Shown piece after piece: positions 11,202-22,966 of a stretch of 64,000 nucleotides of DNA. Position 1 is the stretch's first letter; every line of letters begins with the position of its first letter. A program made the position numbers and the translations under genes. The notes beneath the pieces were generated by a model. That model saw only the letters and a list, made by a program, of their open reading frames with translations. It had not been told where the DNA came from and ran no database searches. The stretch spans positions 124,001 through 188,000 of the forward strand of contig MU863905.1 of assembly GCA_033296885.1 (NCBI GenBank), written 5' to 3'. This DNA is from Triangularia verruculosa (Eukaryota > Ascomycota > Sordariomycetes > Sordariales > Podosporaceae).

Positions 11202-12653
11202 GAATGATGAAATCGAAACGATTGGCTACCACCATGTTGTCTGCCCCTGAACACTCGCCGCCCTTTCAGAGAGAAACACGTATGCATCGGACATGGAACA
11301 CTCCGCGGCTTCAGCATGTCTCGGCCTCAACTCAAAATGTTGCTTACTGGTGACTGTTGACCGTCTAATAATTAAGTCGGCAAAACGGGGCTTGGTTGGA
11401 ACGAGACACCAAGGTTTCCAACGGCGTGTTTCCACCCAGTTAGGCTTGGGAAAAAAGCTTCTCCCGAATATGATATTTCCTCTCGTCGGTTTTACCCACG
11501 GAGGTTGGGCTCAGCCGTGCCGTGCCGAGCCATACACAGCTTTTCGGAAGAACGGTTTCTGGTCTGCCCAGTTGCTTTCAAATCGAGATTCACGAGTGGT
11601 CTAGCCGAGGTCGGGGCGTGAGACGGGAGAATCAGCGGCCCATCGGATGGGCCCGCCACCGCAGTGTTTCGTTGCAAGAGAGGAGAGAAAAAAAACTCTT
11701 CTGCATATTGCATCTTCTCCTCCCTCAACCTGGAGGTCAATGATGAATTTGAGTGGGACGTGGATGGCAACTCTTGGGCACGAGTCTGGAGGGGTGGGGC
11801 AGATCGACGTGGCCTTCCTCTCGGCGGGGAAGTGATTGGCTGGGGTGGTTTCCGCATTGGATGGCAGTTGGTTCGCTTCCCTGGAAAAGTCAGGGCTCCC
11901 GGGACTTGGCCCCCGTGCCTTGCAGCATCCTGCAAGGAACAACACGCTGGCGCCATTTTCTGTCAAGATTCAGACGGCAGGGCTGCGCTAACATTTGTTG
12001 ACACCCTGCGACGAAGCACCCGTCAAAGCCCTGTTAGCACGGTACACTTGGCACCGTTGCGCCCACTAACAAACAGCGCGGTGCTAACCGCTTATTGCAA
12101 GGGGGTTTCTTAACGGCCGTCGTCTCCAATTTCGGTACTGTCCCAAGCCCTCGTGTTAGCTGACACCGAAGCGCGATGCTGCCCAGCACGCATCAAATTT
12201 GGCGAGAGAAAAAGATTCCACCAAGGCCTGCGCCAGCTGCCCAGTCCAGCTTGTCCCACCAGAGTCCGGAACCCCCCTGGCCCTGGTCCTTGCTGTGCCC
12301 TCACTCGTTTCCTCGCTTGGCCGCCCAAAACACTGGGATGGGTTCATAAACCCCGGCATCTTTCCCTTCTTCAAGTCTTCTCTCCTTCATCACTTGCAGT
12401 CTGTTTCGACCCACCAGTAACCACATTCATTCTCTTCTTGACCAGGCTCAGTGAGCTCACCTTCATTCATCAACACCAACGACAACATACCCTCGACCAA
12501 CGTCCTAGTTGACGTTCATCCAGTCTTCTTTCATCACCAGTCGTGCTCGAATTCCAGCAGCACTCACATTCCTTGCTTATAAGCGAACGGGATCCCGGAG
12601 AGATATCAAGACATTCAGCAAACGCGTGTTTTAACCACTCCTTTATCATCATC
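11202..12653. other. Intergenic region upstream of DPBB gene
   Basis: Promoter and 5' UTR of the secreted DPBB protein gene plus the EFM6 3' flank. CT-rich near 12360-12540 with a TATA-like CTTATAAG palindrome at 12577-12584, about 75 bp before the start codon. Overlapping open frames at 11492-11966 show no protein features. Confidence 0.5.
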
Positions 12654-13499
12654 ATGAAGTCCGCCACCATTGTCGCCAGCCTCCTGGCATCTGTTGCTCT
12701 CGCTCAGCCTCACCATGGCGGCCATGGCCACCTCCACCGCAGAAAAGTTCACAATCATGACAAGCGTGCCGTTGTCACCGAGTGGGTGACGGAAACTGTC
12801 CATGAGACCGTGACTGTCCTCATCGATGAGAGCACCACCGAAGTTATCCTGCCTACCAAGCCTGCCGCCGCCGAAGTCAAGGTGTCGGATCTCCCTGAGC
12901 CTCGCCCCGGCCAGTTTTTTGAGACCCTCAAATCCAAGCAATCAGTGGCCCCCGTCACCTCGGTGGCCCCTCCCCCTCCTCCTCCTCCCCCGCCGGTTGT
13001 TGTGGAGCCAACTCCCACTCCTCCTCCACCCCCTCCTCCTGTCCAGGCCCCTCCTCCGGTCAAGGCCCCTCCTCCTGTCCAGGCACCCCCTCCCGTTCAA
13101 GCACCTCCCCCTGCCCCCGTGAACAACAGCCCTCCCGCCGCCAAGGGCAGCAGCGACTCCGGCTCCGGCTCCAAGCCCAGCGGCGACGTTCACAACGGCG
13201 ACCTCACCTACTACGACCTCGGCCTGGGCGCCTGCGGCTTCGACGACAGCGGCCTCGACGGCAGCGAGAACATCGTCGCGCTCTCCCACCTGATGATGGG
13301 CACCCAGTCCAACGGCAACCCCATGTGCGACAAGACCATCACCGTCAAGGTCGGCAGCAAGACGGTCCAGGCCCGCGTCCGCGACAAGTGCATGGGCTGC
13401 GAAAGGGAGGCCATCGACTGCTCCACCAAGATGTTCCTGGAGCTGTTTGGCTCCCTGGACGCTGGCAGAAAACCGGTTGAGTGGTGGTTCAACAACTAA
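12654..13499 (+). CDS. Secreted double-psi beta-barrel (RlpA/barwin-like) protein
   Basis: Predicted secreted or cell-wall protein, single exon, 281 aa. Layout: signal peptide 1-17 (cleavage after SVALA); His/Gly-rich propeptide ending in a dibasic Kex2-type site KR at 37-38; a proline-rich linker with poly-Pro runs and four six-residue repeats of V(Q/K)APPP; a Gly/Ser spacer; and a C-terminal domain of about 95 residues beginning [14 protein letters not shown]. That domain has the double-psi beta-barrel fold signature (TYY...GACG, then RDKCMGC...DCS), as in fungal RlpA-like/expansin-related proteins such as the Asp f 7 family. No enzymatic activity is established for this group; binding to wall polysaccharide is the usual suggestion. 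The start is the methionine that begins the signal peptide. Confidence 0.88.
   Translation: MKSATIVASLLASVALAQPHHGGHGHLHRRKVHNHDKRAVVTEWVTETVHETVTVLIDESTTEVILPTKPAAAEVKVSDLPEPRPGQFFETLKSKQSVAPVTSVAPPPPPPPPPVVVEPTPTPPPPPPPVQAPPPVKAPPPVQAPPPVQAPPPAPVNNSPPAAKGSSDSGSGSKPSGDVHNGDLTYYDLGLGACGFDDSGLDGSENIVALSHLMMGTQSNGNPMCDKTITVKVGSKTVQARVRDKCMGCEREAIDCSTKMFLELFGSLDAGRKPVEWWFNN
13041..13112 (+). repeat. Coding 18-nt proline repeat, 4 units
   Basis: Four tandem 18-nt units inside the DPBB gene encode V(Q/K)APPP. The nucleotide copies differ mainly at third positions, so the protein repeat appears maintained while the DNA has drifted. Confidence 0.85.
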
Positions 13500-14296
13500 A
13501 GGAGATCCATCTCAGGCACTACCACCCTTGGTCTCTGTTTTGTTTTCCTGAACACGAACCTATCCGGCCGGCTGGTGGTGGTGGTATATACATCCGAGTT
13601 CAAGTACTTGGAAGATGTTTATGAACGTAACGAACTTATTTACCCCCTTTTGCTTTCGAGCTTTTTCTGCAAACAAAAGAAAGAAAAAACCAACAAAATC
13701 TTCTTCACTTCGACATCATTTGGATATTTTTTTTAGAGAGGACCGGAGCAAAAAGGATTGAAGAGAGGGGGAAAAAATACCCCATGGACGGCTTGTGTAT
13801 CATTCTCCCACTCTAGGCTTGGAGTGTGTGGAAAGAAAAAGTATCAACACTGATTGATACCTTTTCACCCTTTGCCGCGATGATCTCTTCACCAGATCCG
13901 AGTTGGCGTAGGGCAGAAGAGCAAGTCTTGGCCACCACGTGGGAAAACTTACTTTGGGGTTTTTGGTTGTTTTTATGGAAGGGATACCTATATAGACTTA
14001 ACTTCTTCTTGTATATATACCACTTTTTTGTTTCATCTGATTATTCAAACTGACAAACCTACCGAGTCGAAGAATTGAATCGACGTTTTGGCTGCTTGTG
14101 CTTATGATTTCGCCGGTGACCTCCTGAGAACAACGAAGCAGAATTTCAACCACGGCGGCACAATTTTACCAGCAAGAGGAAAAGACAATAACTCAATTGT
14201 AGTTACCGTTAAAAATAATCCACGGCTATACCTCGCCAAGAGTCTAGAAATATGCATCATCCTCGCGTATATCTATACTTTTGTGTTTTAATAACT
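13500..14296. other. Intergenic region between convergent genes
   Basis: AT-richer 3' flanks of the DPBB gene (+) and CCZ1 (-). Contains T-runs and A-runs but no recognisable gene. Confidence 0.5.
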
Positions 14297-16880
14297 TCAC
14301 CGATTCAAGCTCAGCAACCCCTCAATATACCTCCTCGTATCAACCCCAATCCCCTGCGCCAATCTGCTCGCTCCATCCGCCCATCCTCCCCCTCCTCCTC
14401 CACCACCACCAGTTCCAGTCGTAATGTAAGAAGTGCTCACCCCCCTCAACCCTCCCCCTCCATGATCGCTCGCCCGCCGGATAAGTATGATCTCCTTCGT
14501 AACAGCAGCCTCGTCCAGACGCCCTTCTTCTTCACCACCGCCGCCATCATCAGAGGAACCATGACCATCCACCAACCCCGTGATCGTCGCCGTCCCTGTG
14601 GTGCTCGTAGCTGTGGTGGTAGTAGGCGTCAGGCTCCCATCGGTGTTCTTGCTACTCCGTTCCAGGATCCGAGTCCAGACGATCCACCACCCCCGGCTGG
14701 TCTTGCACGTCCTCTCAAACTCGGACAAGTCGTCCCGGGTGTTGCTGTACACGTTGAGGATCTGGTTGTGGGTGTTGAGGGACTCAACTCGGGTCCACGC
14801 ACCCGCCTTCTTAACGCCAGGTGCTGCTGCCGCCGAGACTGGTTCGGGAATGTTGGGGATGGTGGAATGAATGGTGAGCAGTTTGGGATCCCAGACTAGG
14901 TCATAAATCTGAGCCGTCGCCGCTGCGCCCACATCCGGCCTTTCAGGTCGATATGCTGTTGATGACAATAACGGCCTGTGCAAGGGGGCAAGCTGTGTAT
15001 GCAAAGACTTGTACATGCCGTCCCAGGCCAACGAGTCGGTGCGGAGCTGGAACAGGAAGATGTAGATAAAGGGTCGGTTGGCGTACACCACCACTCGCAG
15101 TTTCTTGGTCTTGTTACGATCTTGGCTGTCGAATTCGGTGTTGGAGGTATCGGCGACGTGGCCTTCTTTCCCCGCGACACCCTCATCAGCCAGCTCAGTG
15201 TCTTGGCTGCCAAGATCCTTTGTCGTTTTCGATTCTGGACGGTCCTCGCCTACTTGCTCGAGCTCTACAGAGACAGTCCGCAGGAGAGTTCTCGAATTGA
15301 GGCCTGCCGGTTCTGCTTGGTCTTGGGCGTCTGGGTCGTCTTCCTTACTCAGTGATTCCTCGACATCACCCATGAGCCCGATGAGATAGCGGCCGGCGCT
15401 GAGGGAAGGCTGTCGGGATTTTGGAGTTTCTGTATGTGTTGGATTTTGCTGTTCGTTGCTGCCAGAGGCCGAGGGTTCTGCCTCCGCTGTGGTAGTCGTA
15501 TCGTCAGATTTCTTTCCACCGAGAGACCAAGAAGTCCCATATCCCAACTTCATGTACCCGAAAAGCGTGTCCATGCTGCCCTTCTCTGCTTCATCAGCAG
15601 CCTTTGAAGGTTCGCCGCTTTTCCCAGCAGAATTGGAACCGTCAAGCTGTTGTTGCTGCTTTCTGCTCTCCTTATCAGCGGCAGCTTTTCTTCCCGCAGC
15701 CCTTCTTCTTCTTGAAGCTTGTGACCGAGTTGCGGCAGGGCTGTCGTTTACCCCATATGCATTCTCCCCAAATATGTACATGTCCTCCATCCAGGACGTT
15801 AGAGCCCTCAACGAATTCCTTGATAGTGCTCCAGTCCCAAGAAATACCGCTCCATCTTCCGCTCCAGGTTCGGTCCCTGTTCCAAGCCACTTTTCTTCCT
15901 CCTCATTCTCTGGGTCGTCTTCGGAAAGAGCCTTTCCAAACCTGCCAACCACCAAGTCAACCAACCCTTCTGTTCTTTCGACCAACCCCTCCAGCACCTC
16001 CCTCTCCCCACTGCCCCTTTCTTCCTCTCCTACACCAATCCCCAATTCTCCACAGGCGGCGATCTTGATCCCTCCGAATACAGCGCAGGCTGGGTTTCCA
16101 TGTAACATCACATTCCAGGTACTGAGAAACAAATCCCAGTACCTACCCAACACCGCCACGAACTTTTCCCTCTGCGTCTTGACAAACAGTGCCGAAAGCG
16201 AGCTGGCATGATGCAGCAAAAACACCGAATGCGCCCGCAGCAGATCCTGCAACAGCAACGACGTAGGCTTCACCTCTCTAGAGCTATACTCCGTCTTCCT
16301 TTCCGCCCCCGCCTCCGCCGTGGCAGTAGCAGCAGAAGGCAACTGTGTAAGATCAATAGACTAATCCCCATCTCGTCAGCACATCCATATCTTCAACCCA
16401 AAAACACAAAGAGACAAAAACGGGGTAAAAACTCACTGCCAAAATCCACCACCCCGGCTCCAGCTCATAAACCACCACCCTCCTCTTCTCCGTCTCAATC
16501 CCCTCCACCGCCTTCCCCCCCGCAAACCCCCTAGAGAACTCCACCATCCCCTGCGCCAATCCAACCTGTCTCAGCCGTTCATTCCGAATCTCCTTCGATA
16601 TCTGCTCCCCATCACCCTTCATCTGCGTCGAAGACCGGTGCCGTCTCCTCCTCCTCCTACTACTCGAACCCCCCTCATGCGAAGAGGCGTGCTGTTCATT
16701 CAGCGAGGCATAATACACAATCTGATCATTGACGCTACTCTCATCCTCCCCACCACCACCCTTGGAGGACAAACTCGGGTTGTAAATCGCCAGAAACCCA
16801 AGCTGCGCCGGGATAATCGACGGTGCAGGCGGCAGAGGTGATACAGGAGGTGGGAGGAGAGAAGGGGGCGGTGCTGCCAT
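14297..16880 (-). CDS. CCZ1: Vacuolar fusion protein Ccz1
   Basis: Subunit of the Mon1-Ccz1 complex, the guanine-nucleotide exchange factor that activates the Rab GTPase Ypt7 on late endosomes, vacuoles and autophagosomes. Two exons, 16880-16437 and 16360-14297, with a 76-nt intron, giving 835 aa. The start is the first in-frame ATG (MAAPPPSLLPPP). The N-terminal longin region is recognisable as LGFLAIYNPSLS, DQIVYYAS and, rebuilt across the intron, ELEPGWWILA plus SIDLTQLP. The C-terminus ends RLAQGIGVDTRRYIEGLLSL, the conserved end of the family. The middle is expanded with acidic and Ser/Thr/Gln-rich low-complexity segments, as is common in filamentous fungi. Its 3' part is Gly-rich. Confidence 0.9.
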
Positions 16881-18229
16881 TGTTGTTGCCGTTGTTTCTG
16901 TTTTTCCCAAAACCTTCCAATATGTCTGCCGTAGAATTAAAAAAAAAAAAAAAAGGTCAAGTTTGATATTTTGAGAGTCCCACCCTCCCAGAAGAAAAAA
17001 CCGGTTGAAGACGTAAAAAAAGATTGCTGAGTTCGACTACCACCGTGAACCAGGCGCTCGGGACTGCAAACCGCTTACGCACGTTTCGCTTTGCTCTCTA
17101 CCCCGCCGGGCCTGGCCTGATTGAGATCGATTGGTGTGTGTCACGAGGGTCAAAGCGAAGAAGGGACGATCAACCTGCCCGTCGTGATGGGAAAAAAAAA
17201 AGACAGGTGCATCCGACGACGCCTTCACAAGTGATGGTGTTGTTGTTAGGGGATGGATACGTTTTGAGGATGTGTCGTCATACCGAGTGTTAATTGGTTG
17301 GCTTCCCGCACTGTGGAGATGGCCACACTGTGGGGAAACGTCTTACTCGGCGTACCCGACGCTAACAGACGATGGAAGCTGTCCATGGTCTCGAACGGTC
17401 AAAAAGATAGGAGTCATCGTTCTAGTGCTCAAGTGCTGAGTGTAAAGAGCTGAAAAGACGTAGCTAGTAGCTGGAACAAACATGCTTACAACGCAATTTT
17501 GAGAATAATCCGTAGGTTGAGGCTCTAATAACCTATATACAACCATCCATCCGTACATCCCTACAATTCAATACACTGCACTCTCGCAACAACGCTTTTG
17601 CAATGGTAGGTACCAAGTCATGATACTTGAAATTGAATTCTCATACATCAATGCGACGGTAAACAGTAACAAAACAGATACCCGGCATAAAGGTACTTTC
17701 CGCCGGCCTCATGATCGTGCATACTCATGGCCGCTGAAATTCCCAACGCAAAACAAACATGCTAGCCCACCCAAGAACTCCGATTCGCAGCGCCTCTCTC
17801 ACTGACCTGAGAACCAGAAGCGCCCCTTGGATACCCATCCCTATGCCGAACAAAACACCTCCTTGCCGCCCGCGGGCCCCAATGCATGTCGTGTGTGTCC
17901 ACCTGCCATCCATCGACCCTGCGATTCAAAGGAAAATTCAGAAACAAGGCAAACTAAAGCCCATAACGTATTAACAATGAAAATAAAGCATCAAACAGAA
18001 CGAAACGAGGAAGAAGAAGGTACAAAAGTCGTGACACGTAGAGGTATCTTGGTAAAGTATACCTCGATCGGGTGTTCTGTCTACCCGATAATGTTGAATG
18101 GGAATTAAAACCGAGGTCGCACTGCACCGCTCTATGACGACGCTGCCGAAAAGCAAATTCCGAACGGCGCATGACTTGCGGCAGTGATGAGGCGTTACGT
18201 AAGAAAGGTTTGAAACATGTCAAACTCGT
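16881..18229. other. Intergenic region upstream of CCZ1
   Basis: CCZ1 promoter side and MAF1 3' flank. Contains a 17-nt A-run near 16938-16954 directly upstream of CCZ1. No gene recognised. Confidence 0.5.
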
Positions 18230-19336
18230 TTAGACGTCAATCTCCATTCTCGAAGCGATGTCCTCGCTCACACCGCGGCCGTAGTGGCAGTCGTCAACGG
18301 GCAGGTCGAGTTCGTCGTCGAAATCGTAATCGTCGTCGTAATGATACGAGACGTCACCGTCGGCATCACGATTCCATATTAATCCATCGTCCATTTCGTC
18401 ATCGCTGGTCTGGATCCGCTCGGCCAGTCGATCGCCCAGCCAGAAAAGAGCCCGCTTGTTGGCACCGGTGTCGTCGTCATCCTCGTCATCGGCCCAGGCC
18501 TGCATGCTTCCGCGCGATAGGAGGGCATGAGGCCTGACACTGGGGCTCTGGCTCATGACAGGCACGCCTCTAACGTGGATGTAGCAGACTCTCTTCAAAG
18601 CCTTGTTGAAGAAGAAGTAGTGGAAAGACCAGATAGCACATTCGTCATCCTCAAATGGGTCATTAGCGGGTTGGTAGGAAAAGATGCTGCAGTCCTGGAG
18701 ATCCATCTCCTTATCAATCAAGGACCACATCTCCGGACCCCAAGGTGGGGACGGCGAGATGCCGGTATCGAACTCTGAAACCTTGGATGACGGTGAGCCG
18801 TAGGCAGCCATTGGATCGAGGTAGTTTCCACTTGGTCGCACACTGCGGAGGGTGTTGTCGATATGGGTCATGACAGAGCGCAATACGTTTTCGCGCTTGA
18901 AATCGCCTGGGCGGAGAACCCTGGAAAAGTCATAGTCAGGATGCGATGCGTTCAGGGTTGCGATGAGGTAGGCGAAGGTGCGCCGGTTCGACACCTCGTT
19001 CAGCGAGCCAAATGGCGAGGAACGCTCCAGGTTGAGACTTGCCGCCATTGAGCTGCGCTGGGGCGGGGAAAGAGTTGCGTCGAACTTGAGGAGGGCCGCA
19101 TGTTGTGACTCGAGAGATTGGGAAATATTCTTGTAGAGCTTCTTGTCCGAACCAGCGGCTTTGGTCGTGTAAAGATCACAGCTGCCAGTTATATGACAGT
19201 CTGGTGTATCGAAATTGAGGGCGCTCGTCACCCTGTCGAACGTCGGGAGAGATAGGTACTGTCGCCGCTTGTCAGCACGCTGCCCTGGCACAGACGATAG
19301 CTATGATGTCAGTGTCCACCACCCGCATACCTTCAT
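18230..19336 (-). CDS. MAF1: Maf1, repressor of RNA polymerase III
   Basis: Global negative regulator of RNA polymerase III that enters the nucleus and binds Pol III when TOR/PKA signalling falls. Two exons: 19336-19331 and 19258-18230, giving 344 aa. The first coding exon is only six bases (Met-Lys); the intron is 72 nt with a GTATGC donor. Joining gives the canonical start MKYLSLPTFDRVTSALNF. The three conserved boxes are visible: A (TPDCHITGSCDLYTTKAAG), B (SNRRTFAYLIATLNASHPDY) and C (FNKALKRVCYIHVRGV). The tail is very acidic (Asp/Glu-rich). Without the micro-exon the gene would seem to start at a weaker upstream methionine inside the intron. Confidence 0.95.
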
Positions 19337-20878
19337 CTTGAAGTTTGACAGCGCTGAGAAGCGGGCTGAGAAACGTGTGATATCTTGGGAAGATGTGCTC
19401 TGGAAAAGGTGGCCCTATCTTGCGCGGGCATCAAGAACGTGTCGTAAGACGGAGGTGCAGGAAGTTGCCGGATGGGCACGCGTGACCAACCAGGCGGAGC
19501 GGTGTTAATTGTGGGTAGTGGTTCCGGATCTGGACACCCGAAAGCTGTCCTGCTATAGGAACTGGTGATGTGTGGTTGGACGTGATACTTCGAAAAGCTG
19601 ATGAAAAAGCAGGAGAAGTTGGGTGATGGTTCTGGAACGAAGCGGTACACAATCTTGGAGTGTCGCAGAAGACGGTGTGTGTTGTGGTCGCTGATCCCGC
19701 AAGAACAAAGAGCCCAGTATTGGCGGGGGTGTGGTGTTAGTGAAGTTGCCGGGGACGATGCAATGCGATGATGCGATCTGGCTCGGCGTCAGGTGCTTGC
19801 TGCTTCGTTATGAAAGGCACGATTGATCAACGCCTTTTGCACAGCTGAAGCCCAGAAAGAGGGGAAATAGAATACGGAGGATAGTAAAGCAGGAACAAAT
19901 GTTGGCTGCTGTTATTCGCTTTCAGCTGGCGCTTCGGGTCGGTGTTCGAGGTGCTGCATCATCTGGCCTGGTTCTGCCCACGTTGGCTTGGCCTGACCTG
20001 GTCAGGTAGCGCAATCCCGGTTTCGGGCGGTACGGGGGTTAAACGATCGGCAGTCCCAGGTCCCTCCACCACCCCTTTCCCCCTTTCCGAACCCGTGACT
20101 TCCGTCATCATGCTGTCAACCATGAGCGAATCGGAAACTCTCAAATAACCACGGGCTGAATCTGTGAATAGCATCAGGTTAGGACTCCTAAACACCTCTC
20201 GACAAACCCTTCAAACACATGGTCGCAAAGGGGGTGACAGATGAGCTGGTTGGTGGAGCGCCTTGGTGGCGTCCCAATGTTGTAGTTATTAGTAAGTCGA
20301 ATTGGCGTTTGCCGGGTGCTTGCTGGTCTCCTCGAATGGATTCCCGAGGATGACCTGGGCGTTGCATGTAGTCCTTCTTTGCGGACCAGCACCGACAGAC
20401 AGCCAAATTATCTACACAATGCCCATATCTAATATCTAAGGATGGAGTTTGCTCCATCCTGATGGGTAAATGTAGCCTAGCCCCAGCCCAATGCATCCCG
20501 CTGTTGCCGCCTGCCACGGCCTGCCATGGTCTGCTTCTTTGCAGCCAGGGTCTTTCCTGCCTGGCACCATCATTTCCGTGTCCGTTTTGTATCGTAGTAG
20601 TACCGTAGTCTTCGCCTTCGGTTTTGTTCATCTTCCCATCGTCGTTATCAAGTTGGGTATCATGCCGCGCCGCCTATTTCATAGGATTCCCGCCTCTTTA
20701 AGCGCCTTTTCAAATTCTTCTGAAGTCTGTGTCGCATGTGTAAGCCAGCGCACTCAGTCAAGTTCACGTATGATCCTTGCGTCGCCGGTGCAGAGTTCGA
20801 GAGAGGGACCTGCTGCCCAAATGGGCAAGGGTGGGTGTATCCGTGAAGAGAAAGAGAGATGCAAGTGATGACGATCCT
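19337..20878. other. Intergenic region upstream of MAF1
   Basis: 1.5 kb holding the MAF1 promoter and the APS1 3' flank. An open frame at 20491-20868 shows no recognisable domain. Nothing else supported. Confidence 0.5.
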
Positions 20879-21682
20879 CTACATGATTTTGGTGACCTCA
20901 TCCTCGACCTGAGGAGTAGCGTTGACGTGTCAGTAAGATCACCAGAATTGGGCGCAATGCAAGACTTGTGCAGTGTGCCATAGCGGAAGAAAAGAAAAGC
21001 AGTTCTGCCAAACAGTCATCAAGCGATTTGGGGGAAGAACCAACCTCCATGTCTTCCAGAGCATCCTGTTGGGAGATGCAGCGCAGCACATTCTTCTTGC
21101 TGCTTTCCTGCAATTCTCCCGCCAGTAGCAGCTCGTCAAGAATGTAATAGGCCTTGGTGAAGGAGAAAATGATGTCGAGCTCGCACACGTTTCCGTAGTA
21201 CTTGTCCATCTGTTCGACGTATCGATGGATGATTTCGAGTGTGATCAGTTCGTTGTCTTCAGAGGAGCAGCCGGCGATAAAAAAGAGTGAGGCATATCGA
21301 CGGTATACGATCTTGGTGTCTGTTTCCCCAAACAGTTAGCAACCCCGACAGAGGGAATAAATAGTAGCTGGCGTGGCTAGAGAGGTCCATTGCGTACCCT
21401 TGTACTCCAGAAAGTTGCACATCCGGGTTCGTCTGGCAAGAACAAGCTGAGAGACGTCCTTGACAATCTTGGCTTTATCCTTCGGGGACAAGGTGGTGAA
21501 CCATTTGGCCAGGCGCTGCAGTTGAGGGTAGGTTAGATGGCCATCATAGCGACCGCGATATTCGATGGGAACTGACCACTTTGCCCTGGCGTGAAAGGAG
21601 GATGAGATAGCTGTCGCATGGTAATTAGCGCAAAGCCCCTGGATGGGAGAGATGCATAATCAACTGCATACTTGATGGCCAT
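20879..21682 (-). CDS. APS1: AP-1 clathrin adaptor subunit sigma
   Basis: Small sigma subunit of the AP-1 adaptor that sorts cargo into clathrin-coated vesicles at the trans-Golgi and endosomes. Five exons: 21682-21672, 21610-21577, 21515-21398, 21319-21045 and 20908-20879, giving 155 aa, the usual length for the family. Spliced N-terminus [20 protein letters not shown]; then [35 protein letters not shown] and [19 protein letters not shown], all hallmarks of the sigma longin-like fold. The last exon supplies only VEDEVTKIM. The first two coding exons are 11 and 34 bases. Similarity is to AP-1 sigma rather than AP-2 or AP-3 sigma, judged by these motifs. Confidence 0.93.
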
Positions 21683-22966
21683 GATGAAGCTATTCGGGCT
21701 TCACCGACTGGCAAGAGGATGGGTAGGTCGGGGGGAATGTGGGTGTGGTCGAGTTGATCTTGGGGAAATTCGTTGGCATGCTTCAAGTGAACAAAGTCTC
21801 CCTGCTCCAACCAACTGGAAGGTCGGCCACGACGGGAAATTTGGCGCCTCCCCAATCGCCGATTGAGTGCCTGAGGAACAAACAGGCAGCGCTTGGACCT
21901 CAGTTTGGCGGGGCATCCCAGAAGAGCTTAGCAGATCCCCCACTGGATGTCTTGAACGCCTCACAGGTGAGATGGTGGGGTGATTTCTATATTGTGGGGG
22001 TGGTTGTCGTCACCACGCCTTTTCAAGTTTGTGAAACACCACGACAACTGATGGAACCTCATATACACTACTAGGCACGAATATCTTGGACCAGATGATG
22101 AAATAACGCCTGTCAGTGGATAAATCGCCAGTCCTCATACCCGATCCGTTCCTATCAAATCACCAGCTTCCGAGCTCAACTCTCATGGGCCTTATCATCA
22201 TCGGTCAGCCCATGCTCTTCATTTGTGCAGCTTCGGCTTACAGCGGGTTCAGATATCGAGAAACAGGGTATCAATGGAGACGACTTCCTTATTCAATGCT
22301 CCTTGTATAGGCTTTCAAAGCGTGGGTTGAGTTTCTGGGACGGCACGGCATGTGGGAGAGTCTAGATCCTCCCCACGCTCCGCGACAGTTGCCATTGAAG
22401 GGGTGGGCGATGGTTGGCATCCCACGCTCTCATCTTCGTTCTCGGCCTCCCCAGCCCCGGGTTAAAGTCCCGTCAGTCATCAAATCACAATGCCATTATT
22501 GAACAGTCGGTTCCTATCTATGTTGCTCCCTCTTGGAACTGGTATGGCTGGTTAGGTAGTTTTCCGTTTTGGGTTCATCAACCTGACTCCTCAAGGAAAG
22601 TATATAGAACAGCTACATTTTGCGAGTAGTTCGCCCGCCCCCCTCTTCCCCTCCGGTTCTCTACCATATACCCACCCTTAGTATTATTCCATCTTCTATT
22701 TCTTCAAAGTGGACACACCGACTCCCATCCCACAACACCTTGACAAACCAAGCTGGCGGGGCTACTCCTGTTCTGACATGAATCATTAATAATTCATTGG
22801 AACCCCACCGAAGAGAGCGCCTGCTGCCCTCGCGCTTTGCGAAATCCCAACCTTGTTCGCTTCCATGCGACTACTAAAACTTCTCTACTTGTTTCTGGTG
22901 GAAACCGGACAATCAATTTGGTTATTTTTGACTGGGAAAAGGAAGCGGCTTGTGGGAAACAGAAAC
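21683..22966. other. Divergent promoter region APS1 / GCLM
   Basis: 1.3 kb between two divergent starts. Open frames at 21739-22074 and elsewhere are without recognisable features. Nothing else supported. Confidence 0.5.

Noticed and set aside
11492..12113. Overlapping open frames on both strands upstream of the DPBB gene
   Set aside because: Mutually overlapping, irregular composition, no motifs; probably chance in a GC-moderate promoter region.
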